Source: Dactylonectria macrodidyma (Eukaryota > Ascomycota > Sordariomycetes > Hypocreales > Nectriaceae). From it: a stretch of DNA of 64,000 bases. The notes under the pieces are model-generated. The model saw nothing but the letters and a program-made list of their open reading frames with translations, was not told the DNA's origin and did not search any database. Below, in pieces: positions 34,200 to 43,691 of this stretch. Made by a program: the position numbers and the translations under genes. Position 1 is the stretch's first letter, and each line of letters starts with the position of its first letter. Where the stretch lies: the NCBI GenBank assembly GCA_020744425.1, contig JAGMUV010000012.1:1054001-1118000 (forward strand), given 5' to 3'.

Positions 34200-34661
34200 C
34201 TAGAAATAACTACCGCCCAATACCTCAATAGAGGGACCGCTATCAGGGCATTCAAATTCCTCATTGACGTCATCATCAATGCCCTCATCTATGACCTCAT
34301 CAGGCCCCCCTGCCTCAAGCTCTTGTGAAAGCTGGTATATACGCTCTTTGAGGTCAGGATGAAGTGATTCACCTGGTGCACCCGTATCTGACCATAGCGA
34401 GAATTGGCTGAAGGCCGCGGCCAGCCCGTTATCCTCAACTGGCGATAGTTCCCTTGGTGTTGTGGCCACAGCGTTCGCAGCGGTGTCGTCGGCTGCGTCA
34501 TCATCAACGTCTTCTAAGTGCTGGAATGTGCGCATACATGACCTGGGCGGCTCGGTACCAGGCTCATATGAACCCCCTGCTTCTAATCTACGTAATCCCA
34601 ATGACGTAGTTGACTCCTTTGAAGTGTTGATCGCAGCCGGGGCGGTGGAAGGTGGTGGCAT
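34200..34661 (-). CDS. Acidic hypothetical protein, 153 aa
   Basis: Open minus-strand frame from ATG 34661 to TAG 34200. The product is rich in Asp, Glu, Ala and Pro with a DVDDDAADD run and no membrane segment or recognised motif. Composition suggests a disordered protein or the tail of a larger one. It lies 77 bases inside the left arm of the long inverted repeat, so it could be the C-terminal end of a gene belonging to that element. Not recognised; coding status uncertain. Confidence 0.4.
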   Translation of the reverse strand: MPPPSTAPAAINTSKESTTSLGLRRLEAGGSYEPGTEPPRSCMRTFQHLEDVDDDAADDTAANAVATTPRELSPVEDNGLAAAFSQFSLWSDTGAPGESLHPDLKERIYQLSQELEAGGPDEVIDEGIDDDVNEEFECPDSGPSIEVLGGSYF

Positions 34662-35089
34662 TGTTGGAGATCACAAGTGTGAGGCGACCAAGTCGGTGGC
34701 AAAGGTGTGGAAGAAGGTGGCACATTCCACAGAGATCGTGCCTGTACATAAATAGTAGTTCTCCTACTGTTTATTTAGTATGAATTAAGCAACTTGAATC
34801 TTCTCATTTCGACAGGTTATGAGCCCGGAAAGCTAAACGGTACTTAAAAGCTGAGTCTCCTACCTACTTACTTGTCTCTTACTCACAAGGACTTCACAGT
34901 CCCTTCCACTGCAGCGGAGACTCGAGGAGTCAAGGGTTTTGAATTCCACCAGCTTCTCGCTGATTCTACTACCTTCTAGCTGACTATACTAGCCCCCTCG
35001 GTCCTTCAACGCTGTCTTTGCGGCTAGGTTTCTATCACCTTCTGTGTTGGCGGGCACTGTCCATAAGAAGCACGCCCTGGACAGGGATG
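34662..35089. other. Gene-free stretch
   Basis: No supported gene. Confidence 0.4.
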
Positions 35090-35420
35090 GACATCGAACG
35101 AACGGGAATCGAATCGATAGATTCATTCGATGCCAAGTCTTACGAATGTCGAATCGAATTTCTTGGCATTCGATTCGATGTCGAATCTGCGGCGCGCCCA
35201 TTCGATTCGCATCGAATCGAATGTCACATGTCCTGTTCGATGTTCGAATGCATCGATTCGAATGCGGGGCATCCCATTCGACATTCGAACCGTACAGGTC
35301 ACCATATGATTCGACATCGAATCGATCGCCCCCACCCGTTCGATCGAAAATCGATCGATTCGGTCGAACAGAGAGACGCGATGTGCGAATCATGACCAAG
35401 GGGTGGATTCAGCGCGATTC
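35090..35420. repeat. Dense GATTCG/CGAATC cluster
   Basis: About 330 bases in which CGAATC, GATTCG, ATCGAAT and TCGATCGA recur dozens of times on both strands with irregular spacing, often as palindromes such as ATTCGATTCGAT. Open frames here (Ser/Arg/Asp/Met-rich) are by-products of the motif. No fixed unit length could be set. Confidence 0.7.
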
Positions 35421-35637
35421 GCAGACGCGTTAAGAGGCCCCTGGCACTCTCCTCGACGCGACAAGTGCAACGCGATCAACGCTGACAACAATTCATCTTA
35501 ATGCTAAGATGTGTTAGCAAGTACATAACATAACCCTAAAAGCCCATAGCATGCTAGGTACCCTGCAACTACAGCAATCATCCCTGTCACGACCCTGTCT
35601 AACCGCCCCCAGCCCGGAACAAATTAACGCGCCGGCC
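35421..35637. other. Spacer before LINE-A copy 1
   Basis: No gene. The LINE-A homology starts at about 35638 with ATCAATATGCACACG. Confidence 0.45.
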
Positions 35638-36786
35638 ATCAATATGCACACGCTACCAAAGAAACACCCGCTAGCGACACTCAAAGTATCAACGAGTCGA
35701 AGGTACATCTCGCCGATGAAGAGACTGGCGCTTGCCCTCGGCGAGAGCGGAATCGGGCGGATGGAAACAATCGAAGCCTATGCAGCACCGCCGTGGCACC
35801 CCCGCGTGTCGCTGGTGTGTGAGGCAGATCGGAAGGTGGCGATAGCGGCAGCCAACAGTGTCGAAGACATCACCATCACGACCAGCGCTTCCGACAGAGG
35901 AGGAATGACGGGCATGGGAGGCATCATCAGCCACAAAGCAGCAGGGCGAGAGAATAGGGTCATGGCCAGGTACTCGGTCACTCTCGGCTCGCGAGACGAC
36001 CAGAGCCCCTACACAGCCGAGCTAGGGGCGATAGCGATGGCATTGCGATGCATGCCTGACGGACTACGGGACCGAAGACTCACCATACTGTCAAGCGGCC
36101 AGTCAGCTCTGAAGGCGATCGCGCGACCGCGACAACAATCGGGACAGTGCGCCATACGGGAAATCTACAACCACATCCGACGGCTGGGAAAAGGCAACAA
36201 CAGGGTCAAGATGATTTGGGTACCCTCTCGGGATGATGCGTTCCCCTTGGGGCCCAAGGCGAAGAGACAGGCGCAGAGAGCAACTGAATCGGGGCGCATG
36301 CCAGAGACACAGCCGTACCAAGCCCGATCGACGCGGATAAGACTAGCGAGAAAGCAGCTACAACAGCACCAGACACTACCGGACAGAGTGGGCGGCTTCT
36401 CCAAGAGGGTTGACAAAGCGCTACCAGGCATGCACACAAAGGTTTTATACGGCGGACTGAAGAGACGCGAAGCAGATACGCTTTCACAGTTGCGCACGGG
36501 GATGGCGAGGATTAACAGCTACCTGTCGAGGATCGGTGCAGTAGAATCAGACTTATGCGACTGTGGAAGGGCAGTCGAGACGATGGAACATTTTCTCTTT
36601 CGCTGCAGCAAGTGGGATGCACAACGCGAAGGCATGCGGCGAATCGGACAAAGCGAGGTGGGAAACCTCTCATTCTTTCTGGGAGGAAAGTCGGCATCGG
36701 ACGGACCGAAGTGGTCACCTAACCTACAGGCGGTGGGAGCAACGATCAAATTTGCGATGAAGACAGGAAGGTTGGGAGTGAAATAG
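35638..36786 (+). pseudogene. C-terminal part of LINE-A ORF2 (RNase H and tail)
   Basis: The frame is open to TAG at 36784-36786. It carries an RNase H-like domain (MTGMGGIISHKAAG, then YTAELGAIAMALRC near 36010, then LSSGQSALKAI) and the C-terminal Cys/His motif CDCGRAVETMEHFLFRC near 36555-36610. These follow the reverse transcriptase in Tad-clade LINEs. The endonuclease and reverse transcriptase are absent, so the copy is inert. Confidence 0.8.
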
Positions 36787-37069
36787 GAGAATGGGACATA
36801 CTAACAGCCGGAACCAGGAAACAGTGGCACAATACTAACACAATACAGCCTCATTTTGACAGACCACGCTTCAGCTGCTGAGGATAGGATGCTGAACACT
36901 TGGAGAAATTGGCCTTCAAGCAGGCCTGTCAGAAAGAGTCAACGAGGCCAAACGAAAGCGATCCAGGGAGAGAAAGTGGGGCTTTACTTGTGGTCAGGAT
37001 TGAAGGTGGCAGAAATGTAAATAGCATAGCGTATTCCATGGCCCTATGAGATCCGTTCTCCCGGGCGTA

Positions 37070-37094
37070 ATAAATCTACTACTACTACTACTAC
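37070..37094 (+). repeat. (CTA)n tail of LINE-A copy 1
   Basis: Seven CTA units close the element in place of a poly(A) tract. Confidence 0.8.
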
Positions 37095-37329
37095 TATCAG
37101 TCGCCAGGAGCGATAATGCTTCAAACAGGGCCGTACAGTGGGTGTGCCCCTACCAAAAACACCACAAATTGGGTTTTGGAACTGTGCCCCCTATGGACTT
37201 CCGTATACAGTAGGACCGTACCTGCTGGCACCGTAGTCGCCTAGAAGAGCGGAGGCTTGCTTGGACGATCTTGAAATCTCTATATCTTCTCACTTCAAAG
37301 AGTTGTGCTGTGGTGGACCACCCTGCATC

Positions 37330-38655
37330 ATGAGTGCCCTGGCGAGTGCGGGGACCGTGGTGGGGCCGCGGGGTCCCATATCGACGCCAACGGGGCGCCG
37401 AGTCATGAAACGCAAAATTGACGACCAAGGGAGGGAATCGAACAAAAGCAGCCGATATGCAACAAGGACGACGACAAACGCGAGAACAATTGAAGTGGAA
37501 TGTGCGACCGACATAAGAAATGGAAACAGCAGCGATAGTACCGACGAGGGAGGAGCGACGCTCCAGAGTGCGTTGGATTTGTTGGGCCAGTACCGCGCCG
37601 AGTTCCAAGGGATGAAGGAGGCGATTAAGGAGCAGAGCGAAACAATCCGTAACCAGCAAGAGACCATCCGAGAGTTGAGGGAAGCCGTTGAAGGGCAGCT
37701 GAATTGTATACGAGATTTGAGTCAACGATTTGAGGACACCAAGCAGCAGATGGGCCATGACCTGAAGCGAGCACACGAGCTGCTTGAAGCTATCGCAGGG
37801 CGCGCTCCGGCTACCCCGCCGGTCTCTTTCGCTGACGTCACTCGTTCATCACCCTCATCCGAACCTAGCAATGTGAGGACGAACGTCTCCAACAACACCT
37901 TGGCATCGTCCTTGGCAAATGAGCTCTATTGCACGATTGATACGTCGCGGGTCGAAGAAGGGAACAGAGACTGTGCACAGGTGGGACCAATCCGGAAAGC
38001 CATCGAAAGTGAGATGAGGGCGAAGGATGGCCAGGCGGCCTGGAGATGCGCGGCAGTTGTAAGGGATGCCCGGAACGCAGAGCGAGTCAAGGTCATCTGC
38101 AGAGATGAAAACGAATTGAAGCAGGTCAAGGACGCCGCGCAGAAGACGGCGGTTGTGGGAGTGAGGGTGATGAGAGACCAGCTCTACCCGGTGAAGGTGG
38201 ACAACGCCAACCGAACCGCAGTGCTAGACGCAGAAGGGAACGTCCTACCTGGGGCGGCTGAAGCGCTCGGCGCCGAGAATAATGTCAATATTGCCAAAAT
38301 CTCATGGCTAAGAAAAAAGGAATCGGGAAAAGCGTACGGATCGATGGTGGTGTACGTCACGAAGGGGAACGACGCGATGCGGCTCGTGGACGGACACTAC
38401 TTTGACCTAGCCGGGGAATCAGCGTGCACAAACGTTTTTGAGCCACGCAAGGGACCAGTACAGTGTTACAACTGCCAAGAGATTGGCCATAAGTCGTTCC
38501 GGTGCAAGAACCCTCAGATTTGCGGACGATGCGCGGGACCGGGGCATCATCACAGGGAGTGCCAGGCGGTGGAACCGAAGTGCGTGCTGTGCGGCGGACC
38601 ACACGAATCGTTCAGCAGGAACTGCCGTGTGCGGAACGCGCGCAGCGATGTGTAA
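37330..38655 (+). CDS. LINE-B ORF1, Gag-like nucleic-acid binding protein, 441 aa
   Basis: Starts at the first ATG of the open frame (MSALASAG) and ends TAA 38653-38655. The middle holds a coiled-coil-like stretch (KEAIKEQSETIRNQQETIRE near 37620-37680). The C-terminus has three zinc knuckles: CYNCQEIGHKSFRC, CGRCAGPGHHHREC and CVLCGGPHESFSRNC (38465-38630). Proteins of this kind coat LINE RNA. The frame is intact. The last eight bases overlap the start of ORF2. Confidence 0.85.
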   Translation: MSALASAGTVVGPRGPISTPTGRRVMKRKIDDQGRESNKSSRYATRTTTNARTIEVECATDIRNGNSSDSTDEGGATLQSALDLLGQYRAEFQGMKEAIKEQSETIRNQQETIRELREAVEGQLNCIRDLSQRFEDTKQQMGHDLKRAHELLEAIAGRAPATPPVSFADVTRSSPSSEPSNVRTNVSNNTLASSLANELYCTIDTSRVEEGNRDCAQVGPIRKAIESEMRAKDGQAAWRCAAVVRDARNAERVKVICRDENELKQVKDAAQKTAVVGVRVMRDQLYPVKVDNANRTAVLDAEGNVLPGAAEALGAENNVNIAKISWLRKKESGKAYGSMVVYVTKGNDAMRLVDGHYFDLAGESACTNVFEPRKGPVQCYNCQEIGHKSFRCKNPQICGRCAGPGHHHRECQAVEPKCVLCGGPHESFSRNCRVRNARSDV

Positions 38656-41600
38656 GACCTTCCGCATCCTACAGCTCAATGTACGAAAGCGAGAACCGGT
38701 ACAACAAAGTTTGATGAACGACGCAGACCTCAAGGACTACGGAGTGCTGGCGGTCTCTGAACCGTACGCAAAAAAGATCGACGGCAAGGTGGTAACGAGC
38801 CCTGCGGGGCACAGCAACTGGACGAGGATGATACCGACGCACACGCACGATGCGCCCTGGCCGATCCGAAGCATGCTCTGGGTACGAAGCGACATCGAGG
38901 CGGAGCAGGTGCCGATACCATCAGCAGATCTCACGGCAGCGGTGCTTCGACTGCCACAGAGACACATCCTAATGGTGTCAGTGTACGTGAATGGGAAGAG
39001 CACAGAGGCGCTAATATCTACAGTCAGAGTGCTGCATGGCCTGATCCAGCGATTCCGTAATGGCACCGGCACGCGTACGGACGTGGTGCTGGCTGGAGAC
39101 TTCAACCGCCATGACCTACTCTGGACCGGAGACGAGGTGTCAGCAAGAAGACAAGGCGAAGCCGAGCCAATCATCGATCTGATGAACGAGCACGGCCTCT
39201 GCAGCCTCCTTCCGAGGGGCACGAAGACGTGGCAAGGCCCGGACAAAGAGAGCACCATCGATTTGGTGCTCGCAACGTCGGAACTGGCAGATGAGATGGT
39301 GAAGTGTTCCCTTCATCCGACCGACCACGGGTCAGACCATAGAGCGATCCAGACGACGTTTAACATCGCAATGCCCGAGAGGACCACGACGCAAAGATTG
39401 TTGTTCAAGAACGCTCCTTGGACTCTTATAAGAACCAGAGTGGAAGATAAACTCCGGCCGCTCCCCTGGGCTGTAGACGTGCAGACGCAGACGGACCAGC
39501 TGATGCGAGTCGTCCTAGAGGCAATCCACGACCTGACGCCTCGAGCGCAACCTCCACCGTATGCGAAACGCTGGTGGACAAAGGACCTAACACAACTGCG
39601 GCGGGCATACACGTTCTGGCGGAACCAAGCGAGGACGCAACGGCGAGCGGGTCAAGCGCGACCAGACCTGGAGCGACGAGCCAAGGAAGCAGCCAAGGAG
39701 TACCACGACGCCATACGGAGCCAGAAGAAAGCACATTGGGACGACTTCCTGGCCGAAGACGTCAACATCTGGAAAGCGGCCAAGTATCTCGAACCTAGCA
39801 AGGACGCCTTGGGCGACAAGGTGCCACCCTTGAAGAGAGGAAATGGATCTATGACCAAGGACAAGGCAGAACAAGCCGAAGAGCTTCTCGGCACGTTCTT
39901 CCCTCCCTTGCCAGCGAGAATCGAAGATGAAGGAGTGCGACCGCAGCGGAAAGCGGTGCCCATGCCGGGCCTGACCCCGGAAGAAATCGAAGAAAAAGTC
40001 ATGGCGGCAAAACCATGGAAAGCACCCGGCGAAGATGGCCTCCCGGCGATGGTGTGGAGACAACTCTGGCCGGTGGTAAAGTACCGGGTGTTGGCTCTCT
40101 TCGATGCGTCGCTCAGAGACGGCATAGTGCCTCGCCAATGGAGAAGTGCGAAAATCATCCCGCTGAAGAAGCCGGACAAGGGAGACTACACGGTAGCGAA
40201 GGCGTGGCGACCGATATCGCTTTTGTCAACCCTTGGTAAAATAATGGAAGCGGTCGTTGCTGATCGCATCTCCTACGCAGTAGAGACTTACGGGCTCCTG
40301 CCTGCAAACCACTTCGGAGCGAGGAAGCGACGGTCGGCCGAGCAAGCGCTCCTGCTCCTGCAGGAACAAATTTACAAGGCATGGAGAGCTCGCAAAGTGC
40401 TCAGCCTGATCAGTTTCGACGTTAAAGGCGCCTACAACGGAGTGTGCAAAGAGCGACTACTCGAGACGATGAAGGCGAGAGGGGTACCAGACAGACTGGT
40501 CAGGTGGATCGATGCCTTCTGCTCCGGGCGAACAGCCTCGATGATGGTGAACGGGTACACGTCTGAGCAGCGAGATCTACCCCAAGCAGGTCTCCCTCAG
40601 GGATCGCCGCTGTCACCCATCTTGTTCCTCTTCTTCAACGCAGATTTAGTGCAGAGAAGGATTAAGGCGGAAGGCGGCTCAATTGCATTCGTGGACGATT
40701 ACTCGGCCTGGGTGACCGGCCCGACCGCGGAGGCGAACCGGGCAGGCATTCAGTCGATCATTAACCAAGCGCTCGAGTGGGAGAGACGCAGCGGTGCAAC
40801 GTTTGAAGCAGACAAGACGACAGTCATCCACTTCACGCGAGTCGCCGTGCGTAACAGTGACAGGTCGTTTTGGATCAAAGAGAATGAGGTCAAACCTAAA
40901 AACAGCGCAAAAATTCTGGGAGTGGTCATGGACGTAGGCCTGCGGTACCAGGAGCACATGGCTAGAGCCGCCGCCAAGGGGCTCACCGCCGCCATGTGTC
41001 TGAGAAGGTTGAAAATGCTGTCACCGAGGGTGGCGAGACAGTTATTCGTAGCGACGGTGGCGCCGGCGATGGACTATGCCTCCAACGTCTGGACGCACGC
41101 TCGCCGCGCAAGAGAAGCTGCCTGGCTGAACAAAGCACAGTTGGTGGGAGCGCAGGCAATTACATGAGCGTTCCGTACTGTCGCAACGGCGGTGGCCGAG
41201 GCCGAAGCCAGTATCCAGACGGTAGAGCAACGACACAGACAAGCCGCGACAAGATTCTGCATCAACTTGCGGACCCTTCCGAAGACACACCCGCTAGCAG
41301 CTTTGAAGAACAAGGCAAGCAAGCGGTTTATATCACCAATGCAGAAGATTGTCTCGGCGGTGGAAAGGGACCATACGGAGCGGATGGAGGTTATCCATGA
41401 GTATGCGTTGCCGCCATGGACCAGTCGCATCCCAGTAGTGGTCGAGGACGACCTAGCGAAGGCAGCCAAGGCACCAAACGACGTCGAGGGCATCATCATA
41501 GCAACGTCTAGCTCGAAGAAGGGCGGCATAGTAGGAATGGGAGGCGTCGCGCGCAACGCGACTCGCAACAGTGCAGGCGAGGTGGTTGCCAGCTATTCCG

Positions 41601-42427
41601 TCACTCTCGGGCCCGGAGACGAGCAGAATCCGTACACAGCGGAACTAGCAGCAATAGCGATGGGGCTGGAGTGCACGCCGCCCAAGCTTCCTTTTCAGGA
41701 CGTAACGGTCATGACGAGCAACCGCTCGGCCGTGGAAGTGATCAGGAGGCCTCGGCAGCAATCCGGTCAATGCACTATCCGTCAGATATACGACCGCACC
41801 AAGTGCCTTCGGAAAAGAGGCTGTTCTGTTAGAGTCATGTGGGTGCCGGCTAAGGCCGAAGGTTTTGCATTGGGACCGATGGCCAAGGCAGCAGCGCAGA
41901 GAGCTACCAAAGCAGAGTGCGTGGTAGAGACACCGTCGTACCAAGCAAGGTCCACAACACGTCGACTGGCGCTCCTCCAACAACGGCAGTGTGGGCGACT
42001 CCCGGAAGGGGTTGGACAGTACTCAAAGCGCATCGACAAGGCCCTGCCGGGCAAGCACACCCGTGCACTATACGACTCGTTAAAAAGAAAAGAATCGGAC
42101 GTGATAGCCCAGCTTCGGACTGGGATGATACGACTGAACAGTTATCTTCACAGGATAGGGGCAGCGGAATCGGACATATGCGATTGTGGACAAGCAGCAG
42201 AGACGATTGAGCACTTCCTCTTCCGATGCAAAAAGTGGGCAATGCAACGGGAAGCCATGTTTAAATGCTCGCGAACAAAGATTGGGAATTTGTCTTTCTT
42301 CTTGGGAGGAAAAGCTGCGTCGGACGACGAAAAGTGGAAGCCAAACATGCAGGCCGTGCGTGCGGCAATCAAATTTGCTATCGCGACACACAGGCTCGAT
42401 GCGGGCCAGCGGCCATCGGCAAACTAA
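38648..42427 (+). pseudogene. LINE-B ORF2: endonuclease, reverse transcriptase, RNase H; one stop codon
   Basis: ATG at 38648 overlaps the ORF1 stop (ATGTGTAA), a typical stop-restart arrangement. Domains in order: APE-type endonuclease (RILQLNVRK at 38660; GDFNRHDLLW near 39100; STIDLVLAT near 39250), reverse transcriptase (KAWRPISLLSTLGKIME near 40200; GLPQGSPLSPILFLFF near 40590; catalytic FVDDYSAW near 40690), RNase H (YTAELAAIAMGLE near 41635) and a C-terminal CDCGQAAETIEHFLFRC motif near 42180. The only defect seen is TGA at 41165-41167, where LINE-A has GGA (Gly). It separates the RNase H part. The frame continues unchanged to TAA 42425-42427. Confidence 0.85.
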
Positions 42428-43095
42428 CCTCTAGCGTGCGACTATACTAACAAAAAGCAGCCTCAATTTTGGCAGACCATGCTTCAGCTGCCGAGGATAG
42501 GATGCTGAACACTTGCAGAATTTGGCCTTCAAGCAGGCCTGTCATGGAACAAGCAGCGACGAGGTTGAGCAGCAAGCGATGAGACGACGATCCGTGGGGC
42601 TTGGGGTGTCAGGGACCAAATGTATGAAATGTGAACTAGATTGTGTCAAGGCCCTATAGGGACTTCCCTCCGGGCGAAATAAAATCCAATCCAATCCTCA
42701 AATTGGTAGCATCCACCAAAACGCTACAACTTCAAACCACTACAACATTATGAGTTCTTCGTCAATTCATGATCAGAATACATCATCTTGTAGCCCAGAG
42801 CCTCAAATATCCGCGGTGCAAAAGTGGATCAATCCCAGCACCGGGAAGCCCGATTTCTCGCGGCATAATGACGGCAACCTCGAGCAGCGCACTGTCGCCG
42901 CAGCAGAGCTCTTCCACGAGGGTTTTTATCGCTCTGTTGCTGCGGCATCGCGAGACCTGAGGGTCCCGTATGATAGACTCCTAAGCCGTACTAAAGGAGC
43001 GACGCCTACCACACAAAATGGCGGTAACAACACTCTCCTGACCGACACGCAGGAGCAGGCGGTACTGTGTTGGGCACATCGCCGGGTCACACAGG

Positions 43096-43120
43096 CAGCG
43101 TTCTACATAAGTAAAGTAAG
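43096..43120 (+). repeat. Left end of the 596-bp hAT element
   Basis: Inverted match to 43667-43691 with about 25 bases near-identical. Confidence 0.85.
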
Positions 43121-43194
43121 TAAATTTTCAGGCTTACTTACTTACTTACGAACGAAATCCTTACTTACTTGCCACCCCGAACTATTTACTTACT

Positions 43195-43437
43195 TTACTC
43201 ACTTACTTGCAAGTAAAGTGGATCCATGTACAATAGCCAATCACCGTAGAGCGTGGTATCCCGATCCACCCTGGGCTTTGCCCAGGAAATCTTTCTGAGG
43301 CATTGCAATGCCTCCGCAGTAACCCCGTGCAAGGCGTTCCTTTGTGAAGATATGGTGAGCTTTGCGGCACTGAAAACACGGTCATTTTCGCTGGGCATGT
43401 CTGAGATAGAAAGTAAGTCCATAGCCATATTGAACAA
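43195..43437 (-). pseudogene. hAT transposase C-terminal dimerisation remnant
   Basis: The translation contains MAMDLLSISDMPSENDRVFS followed by AKLTISSQRNALHG, the conserved hAT dimerisation motif seen also in the 741-residue transposase near 6230. The rest of the transposase is missing, so the element depends on another hAT for movement. It belongs to a lineage different from the 3590-6959 element. Confidence 0.8.
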
Positions 43438-43666
43438 CCGGAGGAACTGAGTCTTGCGGCCAAGTCACCATTGGAGCAATTACGACCCAAAACATTCATT
43501 AACTTACTGCTGTAAAACCACCAGGGCGTGATGGGCGGGGCTTGCGGTTTCGCCCCACTTACTTAGATCTTACTTACTTACTTGGTTCTTGGAGGCTTTA
43601 CTTACTTACTTGGCTGCCGGGCTTACTTACTTACTTATTACTTACTTACTTGGTTACTTACTTGCA

Positions 43667-43691
43667 ATTACTTTACTTATGTAGAACGCTG
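43667..43691 (-). repeat. Right end of the 596-bp hAT element
   Basis: Inverted partner of 43096-43120. Confidence 0.85.

Larger units (their letters stand above)
35638..37096 (+). mobile_element. LINE-A copy 1 (Tad-type), 5'-truncated
   Basis: Only the 3' end of ORF2, the 3' UTR and a (CTA)n tail at about 37070-37094 remain. 5' truncation is normal for LINEs. It is very similar to the minus-strand copy at 45876-47610. No target duplication was identified. Confidence 0.8.
37097..42697 (+). mobile_element. LINE-B (Tad-type), nearly full length
   Basis: It contains a 5' UTR, ORF1, overlapping ORF2, a 3' UTR and a tail of CCAAT-type units (AAATCCAATCCAATCC at about 42680-42697). The 3' UTR motif GTGTCAAGGCCCTATAGGG near 42644 recurs around the LINE-A copy at 45.9-47.6 kb. 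The left end abuts the tail of LINE-A copy 1. The right end is about 50 bases before the start codon of the big pogo transposase, so LINE-B landed in the leader of that element. No target duplication could be identified. Confidence 0.8.
43096..43691. mobile_element. 596-bp non-autonomous hAT element
   Basis: Exact ends: inverted repeat CAGCGTTCTACATAAG with continuing AAGTAAAGTAA on both sides, flanked by an 8-base direct duplication CACACAGG at 43088-43095 and 43692-43699. CAG ends and an 8-base duplication are hallmarks of hAT elements. Subterminal DNA (43108-43215, 43557-43680) consists largely of ACTTACTT/AAGTAAGT runs. The interior holds a relic of a hAT transposase C-terminus on the minus strand. 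Confidence 0.9.

Noticed and set aside
34989..35433. Three overlapping coding frames of 120-136 codons at the GATTCG cluster
   Set aside because: They exist on both strands only because the repeated hexamers contain no stop codons; composition is dominated by the motif.
39587..40179. Minus-strand frames of 175-183 codons across LINE-B ORF2
   Set aside because: Opposite-strand shadows of the reverse transcriptase gene.
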